A stretch of DNA of 64,000 nt from an uncultured Roseicyclus sp. (GTDB lineage Bacteria > Pseudomonadota > Alphaproteobacteria > Rhodobacterales > Rhodobacteraceae), in NCBI RefSeq assembly GCF_937892565.1, contig NZ_CALAHQ010000094.1, positions 62,001 to 126,000 on the forward strand, written 5' to 3'. Below, one piece after another: positions 24,161-33,395 of the stretch; the first letter of the stretch is position 1; each line of letters begins with the position of its first letter. The position numbers were made by a program, and so were the translations under genes. The notes beneath the pieces were generated by a model. The model was not told the DNA's origin. It was given only the letters and a program-made list of their open reading frames with translations, and searched no databases.

Positions 24161-25638
24161 GGGCGATCCTTCAGGAGCTGGGCCAAGGCGCGGCGGTCGA
24201 GCTTGCCATTGGCCGTGCGGGGCAGGGCAGGCAGCGGGATATAGAGGCGGGGGTGCTTGTAGCGGGCAAGCCGGGTGCTTGCCAGCGCCGCCAGCGTGTC
24301 GGGCGATGCGGTGCCGCTATAGGCCAGCGCGATCACCTCGGTCTCGGCCTTGACGGGCAGGGCGAGCGCCGCGCAATCGCCAAGGCCCGGCGCATCCTGA
24401 AACGCCGCCTCGATCTCGAGCGGGGCAATGCGAAAGCCGCCCGTGGTCAGCAGATCGTCGCGCCGCCCATGATAATCCAGCGCGCCCTCGGGGGTTTGCG
24501 ACACCAGATCGCCGGTCACAAACCACTCTCCCACAAGCGGCAGATCCGGCGTCTGGTCCGCAAGATAGCCCAGCATCAGACCCGGATCGCTGCGGTGGAT
24601 GGCAAGAATGCCGGTCTCACCCTGGGCGGTGGGGGTGCCGTCTTCGGCAAGAATTGCGATGCGCCGCCCGGGCTGGGGGTAGCCAAGGCTGCCCTTGGGC
24701 GCCGGGCGTGCCGGGCTGCCCGAGATGAAGGTGGAGCATTCCGACATGCCCAACGCCTCGTGGATCGGCGTGCCGGTCGCGCCCTGCCAGCGCGCGCGCA
24801 GGCTTTCGGGCAGCTTTTCGCCTGCCGCAAGCCCATGGCGCAGCTTGGGAAGATCAAGCGGCGCCGCGCCCTGCAACAGCTTGCGAAAGACGCCCGGCGC
24901 GGCGGCAAAGATCGTGGCATCATGGCGCTTGAGCAAAAGCGCCAGCGTGTCAGGGGCGGTTCCGGGGGCCGGGATCAGTGCGGTGGCGCCGATGGTCCAT
25001 GGATCCAACAACCCCGTGCCCAAGGTAAAGGTCCAGTTGAACGCCCCCGCATGCAGCACCCGGTCGGTGTGGCGCAGCCCATACCAGCCCTCCCACATCA
25101 TCCGCCGCGCCCAGAGCGCGCGATGGGCATGGGCCACCGCCTTGGGCCGGCCCGATGAGCCCGAGGTAAAGACGATGTAGGCCAGGCGTTCGGGATCGCC
25201 CATGGCAAAATCGGCCGGCGCGTGGGCCGCCAACGTGGTCAGATCGCTGAGCACCGGACAGTCGGGATCGCTGGGGCAGGTGATGCCGGGGGCAGCCAGA
25301 ATGGCCTTGGGCGCGATGATGGGGGTGATGCGGTCCAATTCCACAGGTGTCAGCCCTTCGGCGGTTGGAACAGGGATCAGACCCGCCGCGATGGCACCCA
25401 GAAACGCCACCGGAAATTCCGCCGTATTGCCCAGCCGCAAAAGCACCCTGTCGCCCGCAACAAGGCCTTGCGCCAGAAGCCCGCCCGCCATGGCGCGCAC
25501 CGCGGCCTCCAGCCGGGCAAAGCTCCAGCGGTCGGCGCGTGCGGGGCCAAGCACAGCCAGGGCGATCTTGTCGGGTGTGGCGCGCCCCGCGCTCAGCACG
25601 GCGTCGGCCAGATTGAAGGGGGTGGGGCAGGGCTGCAT
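24157..25638 (-). CDS. AMP-forming acyl-CoA synthetase / ligase family enzyme
   Basis: The 493-residue enzyme belongs to the ANL superfamily. It activates a carboxylic acid as acyl-adenylate and usually transfers it to CoA. It has the P-loop-like motif FTSGSSGRPKAVAHAHRA, HEALGMSE for nucleotide binding, the hinge GRRDDLLTTGGFRIAPLEIE and the catalytic Lys near the C-terminus in PRTANGKLDRRAL. The residue pattern recalls benzoate- or medium-chain acyl-CoA ligases, but the substrate is not predictable. It is divergent from an XRE-cupin regulator 69 bp away. That neighbour probably controls it and may sense its substrate. The start at 25638 (MQPCPTPFNLADAVL) is preferred. Confidence 0.9.
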   Translation of the reverse strand: MQPCPTPFNLADAVLSAGRATPDKIALAVLGPARADRWSFARLEAAVRAMAGGLLAQGLVAGDRVLLRLGNTAEFPVAFLGAIAAGLIPVPTAEGLTPVELDRITPIIAPKAILAAPGITCPSDPDCPVLSDLTTLAAHAPADFAMGDPERLAYIVFTSGSSGRPKAVAHAHRALWARRMMWEGWYGLRHTDRVLHAGAFNWTFTLGTGLLDPWTIGATALIPAPGTAPDTLALLLKRHDATIFAAAPGVFRKLLQGAAPLDLPKLRHGLAAGEKLPESLRARWQGATGTPIHEALGMSECSTFISGSPARPAPKGSLGYPQPGRRIAILAEDGTPTAQGETGILAIHRSDPGLMLGYLADQTPDLPLVGEWFVTGDLVSQTPEGALDYHGRRDDLLTTGGFRIAPLEIEAAFQDAPGLGDCAALALPVKAETEVIALAYSGTASPDTLAALASTRLARYKHPRLYIPLPALPRTANGKLDRRALAQLLKDRP

Positions 25639-25707
25639 GATGGGGTGCCGATTACGCGCGCCACGCCTGCGTTGCAAGCCAGAGGCGCGCGCGCTAAACC
25701 CGTGCGC

Positions 25708-26325
25708 ATGAAAGATGAACCCAGCCTGATCCGTCTGGCCCGCGAAACCGGCTCACAGACCCCGCCCCAGCCCGTGGATCTGGGCCAGCGGGTGCGCGAA
25801 TTGCGCCGCGCCCGCGACTGGACGCTGGAACAGGCGGCCACTCATGCGGGGCTGGCGCGCTCGACCCTGTCCAAGATCGAGAACGGCCAGATGTCGCCCA
25901 CCTATGAGGCGCTGAAAAAGCTGGCCTTGGGCTTGGGCATTTCGGTGCCGCAATTGTTCACGCCGCCCACCGATGCGCAGGTCAATGGCCGCATGGCGGT
26001 GACCCGCTCGGGCGAGGGACAGGCGCATCCGACCACGACCTATGAGCATGAGCTGTTGTCGGGCGCGCTGACGCGCAAGTCGATGTTGCCCTATCGCGCC
26101 CGCATCCGCGCGCGCAGCTTTGATGAATTCGACGGCTGGGTGCGCCATGACGGGGAAGAGTTTCTATACGTCCTGACCGGGGTGGTGCGGCTGTTGACCG
26201 AATTCTACGCCCCCGTCGATCTCAAGCGTGGCGACAGCGCCTATTACGATGCCTCGATGGGGCATAACGTGATTTCCGTGTCCGAAGATGATGCGACGAT
26301 CCTTTGGGTCACGTCGCTGGCTTAG
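25708..26325 (+). CDS. XRE-family transcriptional regulator with C-terminal cupin domain
   Basis: The 205-residue protein combines a lambda-repressor-like helix-turn-helix at about residues 25-85 (LGQRVRELRRARDWTLEQAATHAGLARSTLSKIENGQ, cited here only by its ends LGQRVRELRR and STLSKIENGQ) with a cupin barrel at about 120-200 (HDGEEFLYVLTGVVRLL, then DLKRGDSAYYDASMGHNV). Such regulators often control neighbouring amine, acid or sugar metabolism, with the cupin binding the effector. It diverges from the acyl-CoA synthetase-DsbA pair, which is its most likely target. The ATG at 25708 gives a compact N-terminus. A longer in-frame start upstream would lie inside the divergent gene. Confidence 0.92.
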   Translation: MKDEPSLIRLARETGSQTPPQPVDLGQRVRELRRARDWTLEQAATHAGLARSTLSKIENGQMSPTYEALKKLALGLGISVPQLFTPPTDAQVNGRMAVTRSGEGQAHPTTTYEHELLSGALTRKSMLPYRARIRARSFDEFDGWVRHDGEEFLYVLTGVVRLLTEFYAPVDLKRGDSAYYDASMGHNVISVSEDDATILWVTSLA

Positions 26326-26360
26326 ACTGTTTTGGCTGGGGCGGCGGATCTCACAAGCGG

Positions 26361-26388
26361 TTGTATCGGGCGGTCGGCGTGCTACAAT
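26361..26388 (+). promoter_or_regulatory. Predicted promoter of the small exported protein gene
   Basis: TTGTAT at 26361-26366 and TACAAT at 26383-26388 are separated by 16 bp. Transcription from there would start near 26395, about 30 nt before the GTG start. This is one of the better sigma-70-like matches in the window. Confidence 0.5.
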
Positions 26389-26423
26389 CGCTATGTTGGC
26401 CGCAACAGGAAAAGAGCAGCATC

Positions 26424-26750
26424 GTGAAACATCTCCCCTTGAGCAGCACGCTTTTGTTTCTGGCGGGTCTGACCCCCGCCTTGGCCGATCCCACGATGAT
26501 GCTGGGCGGCACCGTGACCTTTGGCGCAAACACTTCGCCCAGTTTCGGCGTCACGGTCCGCTTGCTGGAAAACAACCGGGTGAATGAAAGCACATTGGGC
26601 GCCGGATTGAGCTATTATCTTGGCTCTGGACAGATCGGCGTCGATGTCTTTGCGGGGTTCTTGTTCGAAAAGGGCGTGTTCGGCTTTGGCTACGATCTGG
26701 TGCAAGGCAAGGCGATTGCCAGCCTTGGGGTGGTCGATACCCAAGACTGA
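26424..26750 (+). CDS. Small exported protein of unknown function, GTG start
   Basis: The 108-residue protein begins at a GTG with AGGAAAAGAG upstream. Residues 1-21 form a signal peptide (LSSTLLFLAGLTPALA, cleavage before DP). The mature part is Gly-rich, with alternating short strands: MMLGGTVTFGANTSPSFGVTV, LGAGLSYYLG, VDVFAGFLFEKGVFGFGYDLV. This looks like a small beta-rich periplasmic or outer-membrane protein. I do not recognise the family. A good promoter lies about 40 bp upstream and no partner gene is adjacent on the same strand after the regulator. Confidence 0.7.
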   Translation: MKHLPLSSTLLFLAGLTPALADPTMMLGGTVTFGANTSPSFGVTVRLLENNRVNESTLGAGLSYYLGSGQIGVDVFAGFLFEKGVFGFGYDLVQGKAIASLGVVDTQD

Positions 26751-26824
26751 CCCCAAGACTGACCCCCGCCCGCAGCGTCGTGCGCGCCGCGATGCGGCAA
26801 CGCGCGCCGCCGGGGCGCAAGGCG

Positions 26825-27445
26825 TCAGCGGATCGGCGCGATCAGCGCCCTCAGGGCCACGACGGGATCTTCTGCGCGCCAGATCTCGGTGCCGATGGCA
26901 AAGAAATCGGTGACGGGCGCAAAGGCTTCGATCAGTGCGCAATCCAGTGCGCCTTCGGCCACAACGGGCAATTCGATCATCTGCGACCACCAGTCGAACA
27001 ACGCATGTTCCGCGCGCGGCCCGGCTGCAAGCGGGCTGTCGCCAAGCGGGCCAAAGGCGATGTAATCGGCACCGCTTTCGCCCGCTGTCATGCCATCATG
27101 GCGCGAGGCGCCGCAAAAGGCACCGATGATGGCCTCGGCCCCAAGCGCCTTGCGCGTGGCCCGCAGGCTGCGCGCGCCATCGGTCAGATGCACCCCGTCA
27201 AGGCCCAGCCGTTCCACCATCCCCGCATGGCCCGTGATGACCAGCGGCACATCGCGCGCATGGGCCACCTCGCGCAGGGCATCGGCGGCGCGCGCGAGGT
27301 GATCCTCATCCTCGCTGACCAGCGCCAGACGCAGACAGGCGATCGCCTCGGCATCCAGAACCGCCTGCAGCCGGGGCAAAAAGGCATCGATCTCGAAGCT
27401 TTGGGGCGTGATAAGGTAGAGATTGGGCTGATCGGTCTGAGACAT
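26825..27445 (-). CDS. Thiamine phosphate synthase-like (ThiE/TenI) protein
   Basis: The 206-residue protein has a TIM-barrel ThiE/TenI pattern: LYLITP at the start, LDGVHL in the middle, then ADYIAFGPL and VAEGALDCALIEAFAPVTDFFAIGTEIW. The QxRxK pyrophosphate-binding segment of true ThiE is not conserved (CLRLALVSE instead), and the phosphate-binding glycine loops are altered. It may therefore be a divergent ThiE, a TenI-like protein or a non-thiamine paralogue. No other thi gene is near. It diverges from trmJ, with about 100 bp between starts. I start it at 27445 (MSQTDQPNLYLITP). Confidence 0.8.
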   Translation of the reverse strand: MSQTDQPNLYLITPQSFEIDAFLPRLQAVLDAEAIACLRLALVSEDEDHLARAADALREVAHARDVPLVITGHAGMVERLGLDGVHLTDGARSLRATRKALGAEAIIGAFCGASRHDGMTAGESGADYIAFGPLGDSPLAAGPRAEHALFDWWSQMIELPVVAEGALDCALIEAFAPVTDFFAIGTEIWRAEDPVVALRALIAPIR

Positions 27446-27545
27446 TGGCGGGCATCCTTGCGGCTGGTCGGGGTGATAGCGGTCGGGGGGCTGCGGGGCA
27501 ATGGGGCGCTTGAAGCCGCCCCTGCGCCGCGCTAACGGCTTGGCC

Positions 27546-28307
27546 ATGACCCAATCGCCCGTCCCCGCCCAGCCCGTCTTTGTCCTTGTGCGCCCGCAGA
27601 TGGGCGAAAACATCGGTGCGGCCGCCCGTGGCATGTGGAATTTCGGGCTGGAGCGGATGCGGATTGTCAGCCCGCGCGATGGCTGGCCCAATGAGCGGGC
27701 CGTGGCGCTGGCCTCGGGTGCGGGCAGGCTTTTGGATCATGCGGGGCTCCATGATGATCTGCCCGGCGCCATCGCCGATTGCACCTATGTCTTTGCCACC
27801 ACCGCCCGGTCGCTCGGGATCACGGTGCCGATCATGACGCCCGAACAGGCGATGGTGCAGGTGCGCGCCATGCTGGCCACGGGGGGGCGGGTGGCGGTTG
27901 TCTTCGGGCCCGAACGTTCGGGGCTGGACAATGAGGACATCGCGCGGGCCAATGCGGTGATCTCGGTTCCGGTCAACCCGGATTTTCCGTCGCTCAATCT
28001 GGCGCAATGCGTGCTGCTGTGTGCCTATGAGTTCCGGCGCGCCGGTGTGCCGACGCCGCCCGAGGTGCTGGATATGGCCCGCACGGATTTCGCCAGCGCC
28101 GCCGAGATCGCGGCCCTTGGCGACCATCTTGAAGGCGTGCTGGAGGAGGCGGGTTTCTTCTTTCCTGCCGACAAGGCCGCGCGCATGAAGCGCAACCTCA
28201 GACAGATCTGGAGCCGCCTGCCGCTGACGCGGGCCGATGTGGGCACGCTGCACGGGATGTTCCGCCAGATCGTCGGCTGGGCCGAACGAAAACGCGGCAA
28301 ATCCTGA
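27546..28307 (+). CDS. trmJ: tRNA (cytidine/uridine-2'-O-)-methyltransferase TrmJ
   Basis: TrmJ methylates the 2'-OH of position 32 in the anticodon loop of several tRNAs. The 253-residue SPOUT-class protein has the motif 1 region VLVRPQMGENIGAAARGMWNFG (N- and C-parts VLVRPQMGENIG, AARGMWNFG). RVAVVFGPERSGLDNEDI and ISVPVNPDFPSLNLAQCV follow and form the trefoil-knot SAM site. The C-terminal helical extension of about 80 residues distinguishes TrmJ from the shorter TrmL. The ATG at 27546 is the only start that gives the family N-terminus. Confidence 0.94.
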   Translation: MTQSPVPAQPVFVLVRPQMGENIGAAARGMWNFGLERMRIVSPRDGWPNERAVALASGAGRLLDHAGLHDDLPGAIADCTYVFATTARSLGITVPIMTPEQAMVQVRAMLATGGRVAVVFGPERSGLDNEDIARANAVISVPVNPDFPSLNLAQCVLLCAYEFRRAGVPTPPEVLDMARTDFASAAEIAALGDHLEGVLEEAGFFFPADKAARMKRNLRQIWSRLPLTRADVGTLHGMFRQIVGWAERKRGKS

Positions 28308-28453
28308 GGGGGATCTGCCATGACCGGCCCGGTGCCAGCATGGCGTGGAACAGACAAAGGGCCGGGCGGGCGCCAAGGACAGACTGACGCGGTCGCTTGT
28401 CGGGGCGGCGGGTGCGCGATAGGTCTGATGCCACGACGCAAGGAGACCCGACC

Positions 28454-29596
28454 ATGGCCGAGACCCGCAGCATTTTCCAAGAGGTGCAGGGCGCCAAGAG
28501 ACCTGCAGCGACCCCCGGCGGCGTGTCGCGTGACACGGGCCGCGCGCGGGCGCTGGTGCGGGCTTGGCTGATCACGCTGTTTGCCTTGGTCGTGCTGATG
28601 GTGGCGGTCGGCGGCTTGACGCGGTTGACGGATTCGGGCCTGTCGATCACCGAATGGGCGCCGCTTTCGGGTGCCGTGCCGCCGTTGAATGCCCAGGATT
28701 GGCAGGCGGAATTCGATGCCTATCGCCAGATCCCGCAATATCAACTGATGAACCGGGGCATGAGCCTTGAGGAATTCAAGGTGATCTATTGGTGGGAATG
28801 GGGCCACCGCCAATTGGGGCGGGTGATCGGTCTGGTCTGGGCCTTGGGCTTTTTCGGGCTTTTGCTGAGCCGCAACATTCCCACCGGCTGGACGGGGCGG
28901 TTGCTTGTGCTGGGGGGCTTGGGGGGGCTTCAGGGCGCGATTGGCTGGTGGATGGTGCATTCCGGCTTGCAGGAGGGGATGATCTCGGTCGCCTCCTACC
29001 GTTTGGCGACGCATCTTGGGCTGGCATTCCTGATCCTTGGGCTGATCGCATGGTTCGTGATGAAACTGAGCCGCGAAGAGGCGCAACTGATGGTCGCCCG
29101 CCGCGATGCCGACGCCCGGCTCAAGGGGATGTCGACGGGGCTGTTGCACCTGAGTTTTGTGCAGATCCTGATCGGCGCCTTGGTCGCAGGCATCGATGCA
29201 GGGCGCAATTATACCGATTGGCCGCTGATGGCGGGGGGGCTGACCCCACCGGGCATGTGGGCGCTGGAACCGGTGTGGCGCAACCTGTTCGAAAATGACG
29301 GCACGGTGCAGTTCATCCACCGCTTGGTGGGGTATGTGATCCTGGGCCTGGCCATTGGCGTCTGGTTTGCCGCACGCCGCACGGCGCGGGTGGCCACCAG
29401 ACGCGCGTTTGACTGGGTTCTCGTGGCGATCTTTGCGCAGATGGTGTTGGGCATCGTCACGGTGATGCATTCCTCGCCCTGGTATATCGCGATCTGGCAT
29501 CAGCTGGGGGCGGTGGCGGTGCTGACATTGGTGCTGCGGGCGCGGTTCCTGAGCATGTATCCGCTGGCCCAAAGCGTGAAAGGGGCGCGTGCATGA
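28454..29596 (+). CDS. ctaA: Heme A synthase CtaA
   Basis: CtaA oxidises heme O to heme A for aa3-type cytochrome oxidase. The 380-residue polytopic protein has about eight hydrophobic segments in two homologous four-helix halves. The heme and substrate His occur in EWGHRQLGRVIG, VHSGLQEG, RLATHLGLAF, FIHRLVGYV and IWHQLGAVAV. The length is that of the alphaproteobacterial type without the extra Cys pair. AAGGAGA at 28439-28445 supports the ATG at 28454. Its stop overlaps the next gene by 4 bp. The presence of CtaA indicates aerobic respiration. Confidence 0.95.
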   Translation: MAETRSIFQEVQGAKRPAATPGGVSRDTGRARALVRAWLITLFALVVLMVAVGGLTRLTDSGLSITEWAPLSGAVPPLNAQDWQAEFDAYRQIPQYQLMNRGMSLEEFKVIYWWEWGHRQLGRVIGLVWALGFFGLLLSRNIPTGWTGRLLVLGGLGGLQGAIGWWMVHSGLQEGMISVASYRLATHLGLAFLILGLIAWFVMKLSREEAQLMVARRDADARLKGMSTGLLHLSFVQILIGALVAGIDAGRNYTDWPLMAGGLTPPGMWALEPVWRNLFENDGTVQFIHRLVGYVILGLAIGVWFAARRTARVATRRAFDWVLVAIFAQMVLGIVTVMHSSPWYIAIWHQLGAVAVLTLVLRARFLSMYPLAQSVKGARA

Positions 29597-31086
29597 GCGC
29601 GGTGTCGGATCTTCTGGCCTTTCAGCGCGAGACCGAAGCGCTCGCGCAGATCATGGGCCGTCTGGGCTGGGATCAGGAAACCATGATGCCGCGCGGGGCG
29701 GCCGATCAGCGCGGCGATGAGATGGCAGCGCTCGAGGGGGTCTTGCATGCAAGGCGCACCGACCCGCGTCTGGGCGAATGGCTGGACCGGGCCGCGCATG
29801 AAAGCCAGACCCAGACCCATACCCAGACCATGGCCGAGGCGGCACAGCTGCGCCTGATCGCACGGGCCTATGCGCGGGCCTGTCGCGTGCCTGTGGCCTT
29901 GGCGGCGCGCATCGCGCGGGTGACGTCGCTGTCGCAAGGCAGATGGGCGGCCGCCCGCAAGGCCGAGGATCTGTCAGGCTTTTTGCCCGTCCTTGCAGAG
30001 GTTATCGCCTTGCGCCGCGAAGAAGCACAGGCGCTGGCATCTGGCGGCGATGCCTATGATGCCGCGCTCCAGGGCTATGAGCCGGGCATCACCGGGGCCG
30101 AGATTGCGGCCGTCTTTGACCGGATGCGCCCCCGGCTTGTGGCCTTGCGCGCGGGCTTGCGCGATGGGCCTGACGCCCCGGTGCTGCACGGGCATTTTCC
30201 GCGCGCAGCCCAGCTTGCCCTTGCCCATGAGGTGGCCGGGGCCTTTGGCTATGATCTGACGCGCGGGCGCATCGACGAGGCGGTGCATCCGTTTTCCTCG
30301 GGGTCGCACAATGACGTGCGCATCACCACCCGCATCGACGAGACCGAGCCTTTGGGCTGCATCTATTCCACCATCCATGAGGTGGGCCATGCGGGCTATG
30401 AGCAAAACATCACCCAAGACTATGGCCTGAGCGTTTTGGGCCAGGGTGTGTCGATGGGGGTGCATGAAAGCCAAAGCCGGATCTATGAAAACCAGCTTGG
30501 CCGGTCACCCGCCTTTTGCCATTGGCTTTATGGGCGGATGCGCGATCATTTCGGCCCGCTGTCGGTCAGCAGCCCCGAGGCCTTTACCCGCGCCGTCAAT
30601 CGGGTGGCCAGCGGCTTTATCCGCACCGAAGCCGATGAGGTGCATTACAACCTTCACATCATGCTGCGCTTTGATCTGGAACGCGCCCTGATCGGGGGCG
30701 ATCTGGCGGTCTGCGATCTTGAGGCGGCGTGGAACGACCGCTTTGCCGCCGATTTCGGCGTCGCGGTCGATCGCCCGTCGGACGGCGTGTTGCAAGATGT
30801 GCATTGGCCGGTGGGGCTGTTTGGCTATTTCCCGACCTACAGCCTTGGCAATGTCTATGCCGGCTGTCTGCATATGGCGCTGCGCGCGGCGGTGCCGGGG
30901 TTGGACGACCGGCTGGCCCAAGGCGATCTGGCGCCAGCCCTTGGCTGGCTGCGCGACAATCTTCAGATCCACGGGGCCTTGCGCGACCCGCGCGACACGG
31001 TCGAACACGCCACCGGCGCCCCGGTCGGCGAGGCGCCTCTTTTGACCTATCTGGAAACGAAATACAGCGCCCTTTACGCCGCCTAA
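29593..31086 (+). CDS. Carboxypeptidase Taq family (M32) metallopeptidase
   Basis: The 497-residue zinc carboxypeptidase has the M32 motif IHEVGHAGYEQNI with His262, Glu263 and His266. The conserved blocks GSHNDVRITTRID, GVSMGVHESQSRIYEN and ADEVHYNLHIMLRFDLE come before and after it. The family removes C-terminal residues from peptides and is cytoplasmic. The chain is full length for M32. It is translationally coupled to ctaA by an ATGA overlap, although no functional link is known. Its 3' end overlaps the convergent glk gene by 4 bp. Confidence 0.94.
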   Translation: MSAVSDLLAFQRETEALAQIMGRLGWDQETMMPRGAADQRGDEMAALEGVLHARRTDPRLGEWLDRAAHESQTQTHTQTMAEAAQLRLIARAYARACRVPVALAARIARVTSLSQGRWAAARKAEDLSGFLPVLAEVIALRREEAQALASGGDAYDAALQGYEPGITGAEIAAVFDRMRPRLVALRAGLRDGPDAPVLHGHFPRAAQLALAHEVAGAFGYDLTRGRIDEAVHPFSSGSHNDVRITTRIDETEPLGCIYSTIHEVGHAGYEQNITQDYGLSVLGQGVSMGVHESQSRIYENQLGRSPAFCHWLYGRMRDHFGPLSVSSPEAFTRAVNRVASGFIRTEADEVHYNLHIMLRFDLERALIGGDLAVCDLEAAWNDRFAADFGVAVDRPSDGVLQDVHWPVGLFGYFPTYSLGNVYAGCLHMALRAAVPGLDDRLAQGDLAPALGWLRDNLQIHGALRDPRDTVEHATGAPVGEAPLLTYLETKYSALYAA

Positions 31087-32042
31087 AGCTTGGCCAGATA
31101 CGAGGCGCAGCCACTCAGCGCGGCGTAATCATCGCGCACTGCAAAGACGCCAAAGCGCTCCATGAAGCCCGCAAACCGGCCCTTGGCGCGCAGATGGGCG
31201 GCAAAATCGAAGCGGTCCAGATACGGGGTGATGGCGCGGGTCACGCCGCCGACCAGATAGATCCCGCCAAAGGGCAGGTGTGCAAGCGCCAGATCCCCCA
31301 CCACGATGCCCATGACGCGCACAAAGCCCGCCCCGGTGGCGCGCGCCTTGGGTTCATCTGCCGCCAGTCGCGCCATGATCTCGGCGGGCGTGCAGCTTTC
31401 GCCATGCAGCGCGCGGTGCAGGTAGCTGATGCCGCGCCCTGACAGAACCTCTTCGACCGAGGCAAAGCCGTAATCGCGCAGCATCGCGTCGGTCAGTGCC
31501 GCCAATTCCCCCCCCAGCATGGGCAGGCTGACATGCCCCGCCTCGGAGGGGGGCACAAAGCGGCCGGCGTCGGTGTCAAAGACGGGACAGGCGTTGAAAC
31601 CCGTGCCCAGACCGACCACCAGCTTTGTGGCATGGGCGGGCGCGCCGGGTTGGGCGATGATGGCATCAAGATCGGCGGCATCGATATGGCCGATGGCATG
31701 GCCCTGAGCCTGCAGATCGTTCAGCACCGCGACCCTGTCCGTGGCCAAGGCCGCGCGCAACGCGGTCTGGTCGATGCGCCAATCCAGATTGGTCAGTTCG
31801 GCCACGCCATCTTGCACGGGACCGGCCGCGGCCACGCAGACGCCGCTGATCCGGGCGCCGCTGATGCCGGTTTCCGACAGGTAACGCGCCAGAACCGCCG
31901 CCAGATCGGCATGGGCGCCGTTGTCGTAGCGCTTGACCGTCTGGCGATCCACGACCGGGCCGTGCGCCAGCGCCACCCGCGTGTTGGTGCCTCCGATGTC
32001 GGCCACAAGGTTCAAGCCGCTGTCGCCCTGAAGATGCTGCAT
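31083..32042 (-). CDS. glk: Glucokinase
   Basis: Glk phosphorylates glucose to glucose 6-phosphate with ATP. The 319-residue protein has the phosphate-1 motif LVADIGGTNTRVAL at residues 11-24, VAAAGPVQ, LTNLDWRID, and the LGTGFNACPVF and EAGHVSLP sugar-binding and zinc-free ROK-unlike segments of the E. coli-type Glk family. It is the last gene of the minus-strand set LacI regulator, beta-glucosidase, glk (15-bp gap). It would feed glucose released by the glycosidases into the Entner-Doudoroff genes edd-eda and zwf-pgl in this window. Confidence 0.94.
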   Translation of the reverse strand: MQHLQGDSGLNLVADIGGTNTRVALAHGPVVDRQTVKRYDNGAHADLAAVLARYLSETGISGARISGVCVAAAGPVQDGVAELTNLDWRIDQTALRAALATDRVAVLNDLQAQGHAIGHIDAADLDAIIAQPGAPAHATKLVVGLGTGFNACPVFDTDAGRFVPPSEAGHVSLPMLGGELAALTDAMLRDYGFASVEEVLSGRGISYLHRALHGESCTPAEIMARLAADEPKARATGAGFVRVMGIVVGDLALAHLPFGGIYLVGGVTRAITPYLDRFDFAAHLRAKGRFAGFMERFGVFAVRDDYAALSGCASYLAKL

Positions 32043-32057
32043 CCTGATCGCCCCGCC

Positions 32058-33371
32058 TCAGCCACGCCACCAGCGCGCGAGCGCGTGATAGGACGCTTTC
32101 GGGGTCCTTGCCAAGCGGTCGAAATCCACATGCACAAGGCCAAAGCGTTTCTCATAGCCCAGCGACCATTCGTAATTGTCCATCAGCGACCATGCAAAAT
32201 AGCCCGCCACCGGCGCGCCGGCCGCAATGGCTTGGCGCACCGCGGTCAGATGGTCCGCCAGATAGGCGATGCGCGCCGTGTCGGGCTGAGCAAGGGTATC
32301 GCAATTGGCCATGCCGTTTTCAGTGACAAACAGCGGCAGATCGCCGGTATGGGTGCGCGCCGTGCGGATCAGGAAATCGCGCAGGCCATCGGGGTAGATC
32401 TCCCATCCCATCTGCGTCAGGGGCAGGCGGGTGGGCGCTTCGGCGTAGCTGGGCCAAGCGGTGTCGGCATGGCGGATCAGCTTTCTTGTATAATAATTCA
32501 GCCCCAACCAATCGAGCGGCGCCCTGATGGTGGTGAAATCATCTTGCCAGCCTTTGGGCAGATGGGGTTCCAGCCCCGCCAGGACCTCGGGCGGGTAGGT
32601 GCCGTGAAACAGCCCGTCCAGAAAGAAGCGGTTGTAGATTGCATCATAGCGCCGGGCGGCTGCTTGATCCTCGGGGGTGGTGCTGGCGGGTTCGGCCCAT
32701 TCGACATTGCACACCGCCCCAAGGTTCTGCATCCCCAGATCGCGCATCACCGCAATGGCGCGGCCATGGCTGAGCAACACATGATGCATGGCGCGCGCGG
32801 TGGCGCGGATGTCGCGCATGCCCGGCGCGTGGACGCCATCGAAATGCGACAGCCACGACACGCACCACGGCTCGTTGATGGGGGCGGCCGACCAGAGCCG
32901 GTCGCCGATGCGCGACATGATCAGATGGGTGTAATCGGCAAACCAGTCAGGCATGCAGGCATTGCGCCAGCCGCCCCTGTCGGCCAGGGCTTGCGGCAAT
33001 TCCCAATGATAGAGCGTGGCAGCGGGCTTGATGCCACGCGCCAGCATGCCATCGACCAGCCGGTCGTAGAAATCGAGGCCTGCCGCGTTGGGCTGGCCCC
33101 GGCCTTCGGGCAAGATCCGTGCCCATGAGGTCGAGAACCGATAGACATCCGCCCCAAGCCCCGCGACCAGATCAAGATCTTCGGCCCAGCGATGATAGTG
33201 GTCACAGGCACGCGCGCCATGTTCGGCACGCACCACATTGCCGGGTGTGGCGGCGAAGCTGTCCCAATGGGTCGGCCCCGCCCCCCCGAACTGGTGCCCT
33301 TCGATCTGATAGGCAGAGGTGGCGACCCCGAACAGGAAGTCCTTGGGGAAATCGCCGCGCGAAAGCTGCAT
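32058..33371 (-). CDS. Family 1 glycoside hydrolase, beta-glucosidase
   Basis: The 437-residue enzyme hydrolyses terminal beta-glucosides. It begins with LSRGDFPKDFLFGVATSAYQIEG, cited as FPKDFLFGVATSAYQIEG. The acid/base Glu167 lies in PINEPWCVSW and the nucleophile Glu351 in LFVTENGMA. The aglycone-region signature AWSLMDNYEWSLGYEKRFGL closes the sequence. No signal peptide is present, so it acts on imported sugars. It lies between the LacI regulator and glk. The neighbouring locus also encodes an alpha-glucosidase, so the regulon can probably use both alpha- and beta-linked glucosides. Confidence 0.95.
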   Translation of the reverse strand: MQLSRGDFPKDFLFGVATSAYQIEGHQFGGAGPTHWDSFAATPGNVVRAEHGARACDHYHRWAEDLDLVAGLGADVYRFSTSWARILPEGRGQPNAAGLDFYDRLVDGMLARGIKPAATLYHWELPQALADRGGWRNACMPDWFADYTHLIMSRIGDRLWSAAPINEPWCVSWLSHFDGVHAPGMRDIRATARAMHHVLLSHGRAIAVMRDLGMQNLGAVCNVEWAEPASTTPEDQAAARRYDAIYNRFFLDGLFHGTYPPEVLAGLEPHLPKGWQDDFTTIRAPLDWLGLNYYTRKLIRHADTAWPSYAEAPTRLPLTQMGWEIYPDGLRDFLIRTARTHTGDLPLFVTENGMANCDTLAQPDTARIAYLADHLTAVRQAIAAGAPVAGYFAWSLMDNYEWSLGYEKRFGLVHVDFDRLARTPKASYHALARWWRG

Positions 33372-33395
33372 CGACGGTGCTCCTTTCTTGTGGTT

